From: Trichoplax sp. H2
Taxonomy: Eukaryota > Placozoa > Uniplacotomia > Trichoplacea
DNA: 64,000 nt
Direction of reading: 5' to 3'
NCBI GenBank assembly: GCA_003344405.1
Contig: NOWV01000045.1
Coordinates: forward strand, 62,001 to 126,000
The position numbers and the translations under genes are program-made. The notes beneath the pieces are model-generated. The model searched no databases. It had not been told where the DNA came from and saw only the letters and a list, made by a program, of their open reading frames with translations. Shown piece by piece: positions 12,910 to 25,309 of this stretch (position 1 is its first letter; each line of letters opens with the position of its first letter).

Positions 12910-14847
12910 ATGGATCCTGATAAAGCTAAGAGCTTATTTGAAGAGGGTGCAGTTATCATCGTAGAAGATATGCCAGTTGGTAATGAATTTGGGATTGATT
13001 ACAACTGGTGGAACACCGGTCAAAAATTTCAAGGATTGAAAATGATACCAGCTGGACTTCACTTTATTTTTAGCCGAGCTTCTGTGACGTCGCAGACGAA
13101 CAAAACTAATAACACACTTAATGCTAATATCAGTAATGCAGATTTAGGATCTCGCTGTGGCTTTTTCCATTTTTTTAAAAAGAGAGAGATTATGTGGCTG
13201 CAATGGCATAAGCGGAATGAAATATTAGTTCATAAAGATAGTAGTCAAGAAGACTTAGAAAGAATTAGGTGCAATTTGAGAGATTTAGATCAAAATCTTG
13301 GACCCTATCCATTTGAAAATCATGAAAAATGGCGTTGTCTGTCTGATCATATTACTGAAGAAATAATTCTTAAAATGCAACCATTGAATATCATGATAAC
13401 CTCAGTATCACAATATTTACCAAAGTCTTATAAATCATCTAGGTTGGTAGTTTCTTGTTATGATATGCATGGAAATATACGTATAAACAATTAATTGTAC
13501 AAATTACATAATACGTTGTATATTTGTTTATATTCTTCCTAAATTGTCAGTACTCTTCAATAAATGGAGATATAATAATCGTGAATTCATACTACTGCTT
13601 TGCAATATAACAGTCTTCGCTCTACTTATAATTATTATGATCATAGCAAACCCTTACTTGTATTTTATCCGTTAAATTAGGCAAAACAGATATGAAGCCA
13701 AATCAGAAGATAATATTGATATCAAACTAGATCCTAATTGTATATTAAGATTTTCCGATATACCAAAACGTAAATTTCCTAATTCGTCAACGCCAAGTGA
13801 AATCACAATTCACAGCATGGATAAGAGTTATACGCTGGATTACGTTATTGAGAACTGCCACAACAATAGTAAGTATTTTTATATGAATTTTTGCAAATTC
13901 GATTTATAGAATAACTGATTCCTTCAAATGAAAATTTGGCTACATTTAATATCGTTCGTTTTCGTAAGACTATTGCTGCAAGGTAGATTTCCTTTATATT
14001 GCAATACATGCAGTACGTATGCGGTGCTAGGTCACAGGCCTTCGTATACATCGGTAGCATTTAGTAATTTACTTTACAGTGCTATTAATTAGCATTAGGT
14101 GCGGCAGTAAAACACTATGAATTATCTATTAACAATTAGAATACGCGAGGCTAATAAGTAAAAACTACTGATTTTGCAATAGGATTGCCTGTATACTAGT
14201 AAATTTTTTTCCGCTTATATATAAACACCATTCATTTAGAAGTTAGCCAGATCTATTTAACTGATACTATATTTTTTGCTTTACCAGATGAAAATCAACT
14301 ACTTGGAGAATTACAATTATCGTTTATCTGTTTCCTTGTTGCGCAAGTTTATGAAGGTTTTGAGCAATGGAAACGAATTGTAGATTTACTTTGTTCATGT
14401 CAAAGTATAGTCAGTAAAAGAGCAGAATTATATAGGAGTTTTTTACGTAAGTAAAATAATATGCACCTTCTACCTATTGAATATGCGTAAGAGTAAAAAT
14501 TCTAACTTTTTAAATTCTAGAAAACGATGTATGTCCATGTAGAATCTCTCAATGAGAAAATATATTATGTTCGCTAATATACACTTTCTCCTTCTCGTGG
14601 CCAAATAGGAATATTTAGTGATCAATTACGAGAAGTACCCGAAGATTTTTTTGTTGATATTGTTACGAGGGACAACTTCCTAGTTACCAAGTTGAATGAA
14701 CTATTTTCAACTCTACAAGATTCCTCTTTAACCAATACAGAACTAATGACTGAGGCCAACGACTTTCGTCAGACTCTAACGGCTCGATTTCAATGGGATT
14801 TTGAAAGTGAACCTGACGAATTTGCTCCAATTGTTGTAATGGAATGA
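12910..14847 (+). CDS. AAR2: AAR2 splicing factor homologue (U5 snRNP assembly)
   Basis: Four exons and 372 aa: 12910-13442, 13681-13868, 14288-14446, 14609-14847. AAR2 binds Prp8 and holds it during U5 snRNP maturation in the cytoplasm before replacement by Brr2. The beta-rich N-terminal domain is clear (MDPDKAKSLFEEGAVIIVED, GNEFGIDYNWW, KFQGLKMIPAGLHF, NLGPYPF). So is the alpha-helical C-terminal domain (LGELQLSFICFLVAQVYEGF, EQWKRIVDLLC, PEDFFVDIVTRDNFL, RFQWDFE), ending APIVVME. Human AAR2 is 384 aa. The in-frame codon at 12868 is GTG, so I use the ATG at 12910, which gives MDPD as in relatives. An acidic linker insert precedes the C-terminal domain. Confidence 0.96.
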
Positions 14848-15221
14848 CTTCATTGTCATGTTGTATTGTAGATAGTCTTTAGAGTAATTTTATTTATTGA
14901 AATCTTGGAACTAATAAAAAGGTCACAATTTTGATAAAAATGCGATACCAGAGTAAAAATATATGTTTCCCGTATCAACTATTTTGATGATTTATATACT
15001 ATACGCGTAATTTGATAAGTTTTATACAAAGCGAATATATTAGTTGCTACAAAGTCATTACGACCTGAACTTCGCTATTGACTATTTATGCTAGTTTTAA
15101 AATAACCCCATCAACACGCGGACAGAGCACCTTCAGATAACGGTAATTATACTGACGATAATCATGCATATTTTTACGGGCTACCGATAAGGCATATTCT
15201 ATTGGCTTCGAATTTACAAGT
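14848..15221. other. AAR2 / DHTKD1 tail-to-tail spacer
   Basis: This 374-base spacer holds the AAR2 polyadenylation signal (AATAAA at 14913-14918). I see nothing else in it. Confidence 0.6.
14913..14918 (+). terminator. Polyadenylation signal for AAR2
   Basis: A canonical AATAAA lies 66 bases after the stop codon. Confidence 0.55.
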
Positions 15222-18200
15222 CTACTGCATCTCGAATGGCGTATTTAAAATCTTTGCATTTTCCTCTTTGTGTATTGCGCCGATGCCAACTGCGGGACAA
15301 GCAAGAGCTTCACGACCGGTATATAACAGCTAAAGAAGATGAATAAAAGAGAAATTAACAAGCAAACGGCTAATGAAAGAAAAATATTTCACGTACCTTT
15401 ACACCGAGTTGTTTTTCGAATCTAGGAGCTACAAAACTCCAGGGACCCATATTTTGATGTTCTTCTTGGCTCCAAATGAATACTGTCGTACACATCAATA
15501 TTAATAAATTACCTGCGTACACACTAAACTACGTAGATGATCACATGTACAAACCTTTTGCGTTTTTGTAGCGGGATAATTCTTTCTCAATCAGCTGAGT
15601 CGGGAAAGGACACAGAGACTAAAAAAATTTATTTTAACAATAGACTGTGATCACAGGTAATTACAACGTTATCAACATTACCTTACGAATTAAGTTATTT
15701 TGCCATACCTCTAATCGGATAATAGCTACATTCTTAGCATCTAAACTTTGTCGTTGTTTATCAAGAGCATAGTAGTGCTTCCCTGAACAAAGTATGACCC
15801 TCTCTACTTTGTCAGAACTTACACTATGATCACCCAGAACTGGTTGAAAGAAGGTACTAGGTGTCATTTCTGTCAGAGTAGAAACGGCATCCTAACAAAT
15901 TATGGATCAAATAAGTCTTAGGCCGTATACACTCGTGTTAAATTAGTATAAAGCTAATCTCTATATTATTAGCATTTGTAGTAGTATTCATATTTACAGG
16001 ATATCGCAGTAAGATTTTTGGAGAAGCGACGATTAGAGGCTTTCTAAAATTTCGAAGCATCTATGGATTTTGCAAGGACATGATAAGTTTTTAATAATAT
16101 TTATTGACAATATTTAGGTAATCACCTCTATTGATTCTAATTTTTGCTGAATACATCATTAAGAAGTGACGCAAAAGTCTTTACCTGCCGTCTTAAGAGA
16201 TGATAGTACTGTGCTGGTGTCGTTGGATGAACAATACCAATATTTACATCGTCTCCATCGATCTGATCCTCTTTACTGTCACATAGCTTGATAGGCACAA
16301 TTAAAAAAATTGATTATCTATCTAAGGTCATTGTGTAATAGCTACAATAATTGTCCTTCATTTGAACTCGTAAGTATGCAGTTACAGTTGTATAAGATAC
16401 AAGATAAAATACCTGTAAAAAGCGTTCGATCCGACAGGAAGTATGTTCAGGCCCAGCACCATCATATCCGTGGGGTAATAACATTACCAAACCACTTTGT
16501 AATAACCACTTAGCTATTAATAGTTAGTAATTAGTTACTGCTATCATTTCATTTACATATTGGAATAAGTGTAATGTTTGCTAAATTAATTATTTTCCTC
16601 TGTAGTTTCGATTCTCATAAATTAATTGGACGATAGATAAATACTTATGGCCATATCATTATATAGCGTTATTTTTTACTGATATGTACAACGTACAGTA
16701 AGAAAATATTACTTACTTTCACCAGATGTGATGAAGGCATCAATAATTATTTGAGCTCCGTTGAAAAAGTCGCCAAATTGAGCTTCCCAAATGACCAAAT
16801 TTCGTGGTGATTCTATACTCATACCATATTCAAAACCAAGGACAGCTTCTTCTGATAGTGTACTGTTAGCAATCTGCTTCGACACATAAACCGAAATGAA
16901 TTAGGCATAATTGAGTTTTACAAAAAAAAATCTGAGAATTTCAAACCTCGATAAATCCTTTTTGATCAGGTGCAATATTATTAAGTGGTATATATACTTC
17001 ATCTGTTTTTTGATCTACCAACATCACATGTCTGTGACTGAAGGTACCTCGACCAACATCTTGTCCACTAATGCGAACGTTATATCCTAACACATATTTA
17101 AAATAACAAATAGAAAATACGGAAATATAAAATATCAAGCAATTAACGAAAACAAGCAATACTGCAGTAATATACCCTGAAATAATAAAGTCCCAAATGC
17201 CAAAGCTTCTGCTGTGGCCCAATCGATACTCGTCGAGGTCTTCAATTTTTCAAATCTATTTTCAATAAATGTTCTTTGCAAGCGAGGGTGCACCGTCTAA
17301 AATGCGATTATTTCGCGATTTAAAAACGTCATTATTTAATGGACTTATTATATAAATTATCGTTATAATGAAAGGATCTACAACAATACCATAGATTCAG
17401 GCACTTCAACGGACTTTGCCCCAACATATAATAACGTATTTAGATCACAGCCTGCATAGATTTTAAAAGAGTAACTAATTTAGTGATGACTGTTAAAGAC
17501 CAGTGACACAGCCAGCATCAAAATTGGGAATAGTTTTTATATCGTCAGGTTGATTGCATTGAATTTTAGTTAATACAAACCTGTATCCCACGTTGTATTT
17601 TCGTGAGACGCTTGCACGTATCCAGACCATTGCTTTTGCAAGTGAGACATCTAGAAAAGTTTCGCAATTTTATAAATTCAACAATACTCTGAATAACAAT
17701 ATTTGATATCAACAATTGAGGGAAAAAATAATGAATACCTCAATTTTCGAGTTCTTTTCTACATTTTTTAATTCAGAATTTAAAGTAGAAGTATATTCAT
17801 TCTTTAAAGCGGTTACGCGATCATTTGAGATAATTTTATCATCCTATATAATATAAATGAAATGATTAGAATTTGCTAAATAATGAACAGGCCGAAAAAT
17901 CTACACAAACTTCTAAATTTTCTGCGTAAGAATCCGGGACGCTCTTTTTGGAATAAATTGCATTATACATAATCGGCTGAGTGAAAGCAGGTTCATCCAT
18001 CTCATTGTGACCCCTATTAACAACATTACAAGTAACTAAGAAATGTACGTCTATTACAGGCAAATTGGAACTTAAATTTGTAATATCTATTTGGTAGTAC
18101 AGTATGATAGTACCATAGTCTGAAGCAAATTAAATCAATAATGATGTCTTTGGCAAATTTTTGCTTATACAACAATGCTAATTTTGTTGCGCGAGCCAAG

Positions 18201-21200
18201 TCCTAATTTCGGTAGGTAATAAATGATTTACAATTTATATACATATAAGATGAAACTGATTTTTTACAACTCAGAAAAATCGCTAGCTCTCTATTATCGT
18301 TATTTACCTCTGGATTGTCACCGTTCACATGTATGACTGGACAATCGATTATTTTACCGACGTCACTTGAGTACAGAGATGATCTATCACGGTATAAAAA
18401 ATATCAATGGAAAAAAACGTATATCGCCACAACGGCAGCATCGTTGATAAAAATTTTAATACCTTCCTCTTTCTGGCTCTGTCGTAAAACCAATCTGGTT
18501 ATTTACAATAAGATGAATAGAGCCTCCCGTTCGAAAGTGAGGTACTTCAGAAAGCATTAATGTTTCCGGAATAATTCCCTGTTGTTTGCAATAAAATGAA
18601 ACAAATAAAAATTAATGATTTACAACATAAAGTCTAAGATCTAGATTCTAAAATTATAGTAAAATTGTATAAACAGAACCATTCATTATGTCACTTATAC
18701 ATAAATTTATATGAAAAATCTGCATATTATTGCATTGTACGAGTTCTGTGTTAATAGGAAATAGCTTCTACGTCCTATACCTGTCCAGCAAAGGATGCAT
18801 CTCCATGTACTTGCAAGCACATCGTCTAAAATTAAGTAGTTAATATACGTACAAAATATCTTAGATAGTACTTTAATATCATTTTAATGTACATTCTTTT
18901 CATTAAATTTTATTTTTAACCTTATTAGATAAGCCACTTTCACTATAATCGGCATCCCCTATTGACAGCTGACGAGCTCTAGTTTTACCACATGCAACAG
19001 GATTGCAAGCCTTTCGTAAGAATTAAAGAAGTAAATATACAACACACACTTGTCATTCTTTTATGCGGAAAAAAAGCGTGTAAAAGTATTCTCAACCTAA
19101 ACTCGTGAAAGGCTACAGTAGACGAAATCTTAAGGTTAAATTTACCTCTAAATGAGAAGGGTTCGGTAACAAACTAAGATGTAAGTTACTATCTCCCATA
19201 GTTAAGTCTATTGTCTTGACTGCGTAGGAAAAGAGCATGTTAGTTCAAATAAAGTGACAATAACGATGTCGCTAGAAACACATTACTAAATCTGAGGGAT
19301 ATTGCATATTACCACTTGGCAGTAACAAAAAACCTACTACTTACATAAATGAGACAACACATCTCCAGTTCCTTTCGCTGAAGGAGGTAGCTCAGATCTT
19401 CCCATCATCTATGTTGACAAGAAAATTTCGATCTAAGACATAATATTCTTTTAGATAGCAACGACAAAACATTTTCGAAAGACTCGAACCTTGGAAAACA
19501 TAGCGGCTGGTTGGTAATGAAGAAGACCAGTCATAAAATTTAATCTACCCCGATGGGGCATGCTAATAATAACATTCTCAATACCGTCTAAAATTGTTAA
19601 AAGCATTTGATGACCTTAGCGTTAGTTCACTTCAGTACATACAGAACATGCAATACTCTCCTGGTGTTTCCAGTATACTTTACTTATACGTATATGCACT
19701 CTAGCATATAATTTATAGCAAATCTGTACATTACACAATTCGTTAATTGCGCATGTAAATAATGTACTATAGTAACAGCAGGAATTAAAAAAATATAATC
19801 AAGAATTATTTGTTTCAATCTGGGAAAGCATACACTAACCTTGCATCGCGTGATTAAATACTTCATCAAAAAATACCATCATACTTTCTGCACCTTCACC
19901 TCCGTAACGTTTAACAGAGGGAAATTTCTTAGCCAGAAATTGATCAAAAGTCTGTACAATTAATAAAAATAATATCCACATTTGTTAAAAGATCTGGCAA
20001 GTAAAGCTTGTAACATTCGAGCGCATTACCTGAGATTTGATAAGCATCTCCATAATACGACATTTATGCTCTGAAGAAATTTCATGTTTATGCCATTTTT
20101 CGTAGTTGCGCCTAAACCATTCTTTTTCTTCGTTATCCTTCATTGAATATAAAATTAATACTGATTTAATAACATATAATAAATTGTATTGTTTTCAACA
20201 ATTTACATATTACAAAGAAATATGTCTGTTATCAGTACTCAATCGTGTATTTTAGGCAAACCTTGATATAAGTAAACTCAACCGCTACAGAATTGCAGTA
20301 AACTTCTTTTAAGTAATCAACAATTTCTTTAATAGTGGCCTCTTGTTCGCTAAAATCGATAATACCTGCTTACACATAATCAGTTTACATAGTTAGCTTA
20401 CTATAAGTGCAAAAGATATCAGGATATAACGTAGCATTATCTATGTGTTTCTATGGTTAAGAAGCATAATATCTTTTACCAGTATTTCAAATCCGTCATG
20501 CATATCATTATATGAAGTATAAGAGAAAATCACATCTAAATTTTCATTTGTATTATGTAGAAATAACGTTATATAAGCCTACCGTTGACGGAATATTTAG
20601 TTGAATCTTCTAAATTCAAGCCATAGTTTTCAATGGCTAACTCGGATATACTATAATGGATTGTGAAATAATATTCAATAACGACAGAGTCATAATTTTG
20701 GATATAATCGACTATACAAGTTTTAAAGTGGTAATTGTTTAGATAATCCTATTTTATGATTGTTTGACGATATCTATTTCAATCTACGCATGGGAATATA
20801 ATACCATATTAAGTCAATATCATAATTGCAGTAAAGGTTCTACCAACGTCAGTTCCATTAAAATAAATTTTTTAAACAAGAGCAAAGTAGCAGGTAATAA
20901 GTAATTTATTAAAATGGCCTGATTTATGTAATAACCATAATTATAGTTATCATTATCAGAATCGGCTCCAGTCGCAAGATCAAATTCGATTAACCATCAG
21001 TTCTACTCAACTTCAGTCCTCAGGTAAGTAACTTACTATATGAGAGCACCTTAAGCACTGAAATACGATTTCTATCGTGTTTGAAAATATCTACTCACTT
21101 TGCTGCATTATTATTTGTTAGCTCTAAAGGATCTAGCTTAGCAATACGATGTCCATGATCATGATAGGCGGTAGCAAGACGATACAAGTTGCTATTTTTA

Positions 21201-23354
21201 ATTCTGTTGTTGATGACATCAGTAGATTCTATAATATTGATTATTAAAATTTAAAAAACAGTTATTAAATTATGAAGAGGTTACAGTTTAATAATACAAG
21301 CTCACTAAACTTATTTTCTATACGATATTTGATTTTAAGAGAAATCCTTTTATCAAAATGAAAGAAACACAATATCAGTAGTCTCAGTGAAGACTATTAA
21401 ACTGCTACAAGGATAATCTCTGCGTATATCATTATAATCGTTCCATGAACGAATAAAAGTCAACACATCGGATAAAGCGGCGAGTGCAATAAGGTTATTC
21501 TATCCGTATAAAACATGGAGTGTTATTATCAATACAGAAATAGTAATTCATTTGCTTTACTCATGCAAATAAATACCCAAACATAACAGTTTTATACGCG
21601 TATATCCAACCAATTAAAAAGACTGGACAATTAACTTTGAGAATTACTTTCGATACATTTAATTAATTAACTTATCAATAGCAATATGACTATACAGGTA
21701 CAGAAAGATCCTCTAATAACTAATAATTGTTACATGGACTATTGATTCACGCATTGATTCTTTCAGAATTACTGTAGTTGATCTATCCTGTACAGTATGC
21801 ATATATCAAACCTGTTAAAAAAATATCATGTAAGAATTTATCATGACCGCGTAGGCAGCTAACAGTAGCTCTACTGTATTCTCAGTTCATATGAAACTAA
21901 TCCGTAATCTATACATTTGATTCATGATATGGATCAAAGTATCAATTATAAAGTAATATGCTACAGAATAATAGGAGCGTACAAAGGCCATCCGTTTTTC
22001 GTTAATATACGAAATCAGCTACGCTTTCTGGATCAGTCTATCATGTTACCATTTTAGAAGTGACAATTTAAGTTAACAGTTTGTAGGTTAGATTTCACTG
22101 ATAAATGAATTGATCGGAGTTACCTTTTGTACTATATAGGCAATACAATATAAATCGAAGATTTACTATTTATCATAACTGAACTTTCTTTCCAATTTTC
22201 ATTACAGTATACGCGTAGTACTAACACTGTTGAGGGCTACTTGAGCCATGAAAAGAAGCTGTCCTAACAATATCGTTGTCTATTTTGGCAGTCTACATTG
22301 GTAATCAGTCATGTTTACAGTATGTTACTAATATACTGTAATACTGTTAAATTAGAAAAAGAAGGTGCCTTGGCACCATGGTATCTTAATCTATTTTGAC
22401 AGCGTATATAGGCAATCAATTATATTTGATTATCTTTAATGGTATAATATAATCTTAAGCATACGATATGAAAATGACTTCATAAATTGATATGGTGATA
22501 ATCCTCTAAAAATAAGATATTCTACGTACGCGTTAACAAGTATATCATGCAATATAAATTGAGATTTTGCTATTTATCATAACGAAACTTGCTCTCCAAT
22601 TTCCACTACAGTATAATACTACGTAATAAAGTTGAAGTAGAAAAAGAAGCTGTCCTAACAATATCTTATATCTATTTAGACAGCATACATTAGCAATCAG
22701 TCATGTCTGACTAGACCATCATTGCGTAATCATGACCATACGACAAGCTAATAGCATCATAAATTAATACTGTTACATAGGTTTACAACCATACTAGTAA
22801 AGCGTTGTCTACCACAGTGTAACAGATTCTCTTATAAATCTATCGTAAAACGTGTTGGTTAATACTCAAATAGATGACGATTACACTGTATTTCATAAAG
22901 TATGGCAGCTGCAACGACAAGGTGTATCACACCAGTAGACAATATGGACAGACAAGTTAGTACTGTACAGTAGTGTATTCGTTGTGGAGAAACTGCTGTG
23001 TATTATTTCAATTCTGAGCTTTTAGGCTATAATATATTACGTCAATATACTGTACATTGAAAAGGTTTCAATGATATTTTAATTCAACAGAATAGTAATC
23101 GGCTGCTACTATTCTATTCTTTCTTGGATATCTTTCGCTATCATAGCAGATTTTCAAGCCATTTATTTCAGCCATTCCTTACTTTCAACAACAGCAACTT
23201 AACAACACTTGATCCCTTTTTTTACCATACCTTGAAATGGTTTTCCTTGCCTATCAACAGGTTTATAACCGAAACATCCTTGCCTTGTATGATAGCAGCG
23301 AAAATTGAAAATTTTACCGCCGTTAGGAATTAATTTTCTATTTAAACGCCACAT
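15222..23354 (-). CDS. DHTKD1: 2-oxoadipate/2-oxoglutarate dehydrogenase E1-like DHTKD1, mitochondrial
   Basis: 28 exons, 920 aa (human 919): 23231-23354, 21099-21228, 20583-20650, 20262-20365, 20030-20137, 19840-19951, 19490-19587, 19345-19408, 19146-19219, 18921-19010, 18781-18825, 18463-18578, 18308-18383, 18114-18202, 17911-18013, 17739-17843, 17581-17650, 17390-17451, 17176-17296, 16947-17086, 16717-16873, 16413-16513, 16185-16286, 15998-16060, 15709-15891, 15555-15618, 15397-15482, 15222-15329. This is the thiamine-diphosphate E1 of lysine/tryptophan breakdown. A basic mitochondrial leader ([13 protein letters not shown]) is followed by [13 protein letters not shown]1 motifs are GGEGAESMM (about 195), MPHRGRLN (about 225), NPSHLE (about 290), [11 protein letters not shown] (about 329), NNQIGFTT (about 365), GHNEMDEP (about 434), [14 protein letters not shown] (about 592), YIPLN and [14 protein letters not shown]. 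The trailing [20 protein letters not shown] and [12 protein letters not shown] fit DHTKD1 better than OGDH. After NPSHLE the usual VNPVAVGKT reads CNPVACGKT (two Val to Cys). The frame is open upstream to 23444, but 23354 is the start that gives a leader. Confidence 0.96.
21229..23230 (-). other. DHTKD1 intron 1 (2.0 kb) with internal repeats
   Basis: The intron joins the leader exon to exon 2 in phase 1. It contains a diverged direct repeat (22143-22320 and 22552-22715) and, about 370-400 bases inside the gene, a TAGTACTGTACAGTAG motif (22955-22970). No exon was found in it. Confidence 0.7.
22143..22715. repeat. Diverged direct repeat inside DHTKD1 intron 1
   Basis: Two blocks about 410 bases apart share TTTGCTATTTATCATAAC-like, CCAATTTCCACTACAGTAT-like and AGAAGCTGTCCTAACAATAT-like segments, then GACAGCATACATTAGCAATC-like sequence. 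A partial third block lies at about 22345-22440 (AGAAGGTGCCTTGGCACC, then GACAGCGTATATAGGCAATC). Confidence 0.7.
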
Positions 23355-23813
23355 ATCCAAATTTTTGAAAATTTTTTTTTCACTGAGCGCTTTAATTTCC
23401 TCCACTGGATGTGGCGAATCGAGCAGTGAGTGACACGATCTCAAACAAGTGTAACGTTCAGATGAGTGTCACTAGTTATTAAGTGTCACCGCATCGGTGT
23501 GTCACGCTTCCTGTCTGCAGTATTTGCATAGTTTGACACTGTTTTTAACCAAAAGTTGCCTCAGCAATAACAGTAAATAAAAACAAACAATCAACATTTC
23601 TATAGAATATGCGCTTTGTTTAAAACGCTCTACTACCCAGATGAACACTAGTTACAGTACTATATTAAAGTAACTTTACTTTACTTCTACACGTGTATGT
23701 ATCCTATGGTCAGTATTAAAATAACTGCGACAGCCACTGCCCACCAAGAAATGAATGAATGGAATCAAATTTGACTCGTCCCTCCAATCCTCCATTAACA
23801 ATACGATGGAAAT
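23355..23813. other. 5' flank of DHTKD1
   Basis: The region likely contains the DHTKD1 leader and promoter. It has many GTGTCAC-like short words (23420-23510) and one TTACAGTACTAT at about 23650. I do not see a well-defined promoter motif. Confidence 0.4.
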
Positions 23814-24031
23814 CAAGTTGTTGATCATGGCTGATCAAAGACTTTTAAACATCTTAGGCACTCTAATACAAGGAATAACTTTAACTGGTAGTCAAGTAAT
23901 CGGCCAGAGGACTGGCTGATCAACCGTTCCAATCAGAAAGTATCTTTTCAAATCTTTTAGCCAATCAGGGAAATGCCATGCAGCCAGGCAGCCACATTTC
24001 CCCACCTAAATAACCTCCCTCTGGTCGAGTA

Positions 24032-24525
24032 ATCACTAAATGATTTGCTTAATACTAGGATTAATCTCCCCCCCCCCCCACACACACACATTACATCGCG
24101 AATTAAAGTAGTTTAATGCTTTAGTAAGCAAATAGATAATCTTTGTGATGATGATAATGAACACTCAGGAATTAATAGTTACTATTCTTTTTAACATCAG
24201 AAATTAATCAGAGTATCATCCACAAATTGTTCTAACTTATCTGCAGACAAAATAAGTAGTACGCTCAAATATTGCCAATTTGGACAATTAGAAACTCTCA
24301 TCTAATCCTCTATTATACAGTACGCACATTCCACATTTAGAGTGACACTGAATTTATACGTAGCGCTCCATATGCTATACTGCTGTAAAATACGGGTAGC
24401 AAAAGATTAGCTCTGAGCCCATTGAACCCATCTCTACTATATCAGTATTATTTACACCCACCATAGCGGTACATATAGCTGGAGAATTGTCGTAAATTAA
24501 ACGGATGTTGATCTCAAAGTCACCA
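24032..24525. other. 494-base segment present in only one copy of the gap-flanking duplication
   Basis: It includes a C10-12 run followed by (CA)n at about 24068-24091. I see no terminal inverted repeats or target-site duplication, so it is not an obvious transposon. It looks like an insertion/deletion difference between the two copies. Confidence 0.6.
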
Positions 24526-24757
24526 TTCTTATTCATTTTATTATAATTTCTTGATACGTATCGGCACATACCACATTCATACGAGTATGATCAATTACTT
24601 AGTATATAAAAACAAAACCAATAATGTTTCAATCTTCCAAAATAAAACTTTCCTAATACAATTATATCTACAATACACCATGATAAGCATAGAATTTGTT
24701 GAATAACCGATACTGTAGGTATTTTTAAAATTTTAAATTATATTCTTTATCAGATTA

Positions 24758-24777
24758 NNNNNNNNNNNNNNNNNNNN
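24758..24777. other. Assembly gap (20 N)
   Basis: Twenty consecutive undetermined bases; the true size is unknown. Confidence 1.
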
Positions 24778-25309
24778 CAAGTTGTTGATCATGGCTGATC
24801 AAAGACTTTTAAACATCTTAGGCACTCTAATACAAGGAATAACTTTAACTGGTAGTCAAGTAATCGGCCAGAGGACTGGCTGATCAACCGTTCCAATCAG
24901 AAAGTATCTTTTCAAATCTTTTAGCCAATCAGGGAAATGCCATGCAGCCAGGCAGCCACATTTCCCCACCTAAATAACCTCCCTCTGGTCGAGTATTCTT
25001 ATTCATTTTATTATAATTTCTTGATACGTATCGGCACATACCACATTCATACGAGTATGATCAATTACTTAGTATATAAAAACAAAACCAACAATGTTTC
25101 AATCTTCCAAAATAAAACTTTCCTAATATAATTATATCTACAATACACCATGATAAGCATAGAATTTGTTGAATAACCGATACTGTAGGTATTTTTAAAA
25201 TTTTAAATTATATTCTTTATCAGATTATACAGTCATACATAAAAACATAAATATTTTCTTGGCTGTATCTATTGAAAAGCTTCTATTTATAGCAATTGAG
25301 AACTTTCCA

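Larger units (their letters stand above)
23814..25227. repeat. Duplicated flanks of the assembly gap (allelic-looking copies)
   Basis: Bases 24778-24995 repeat 23814-24031, and 24996-25227 repeat 24526-24757, with very few differences (for example CCAATAATG versus CCAACAATG). The right copy lacks 24032-24525 (494 bases). The block between the copies is the N run. This is the pattern of two haplotypes placed end to end at a scaffold join. Confidence 0.85.

Noticed and set aside
23355-23444. In-frame N-terminal extension of DHTKD1
   Set aside because: The extension contains acidic residues and spoils the mitochondrial presequence that begins at the ATG at 23354.
24068-24091. C-run followed by CA repeat as possible G-quadruplex or functional element
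   Set aside because: It is a simple microsatellite. The single homopolymer run does not form the four-tract pattern needed to argue for a quadruplex.
24375-24569. Minus-strand open frame next to the gap
   Set aside because: Lies mostly in the one-copy indel, has no splice partners and no family match.
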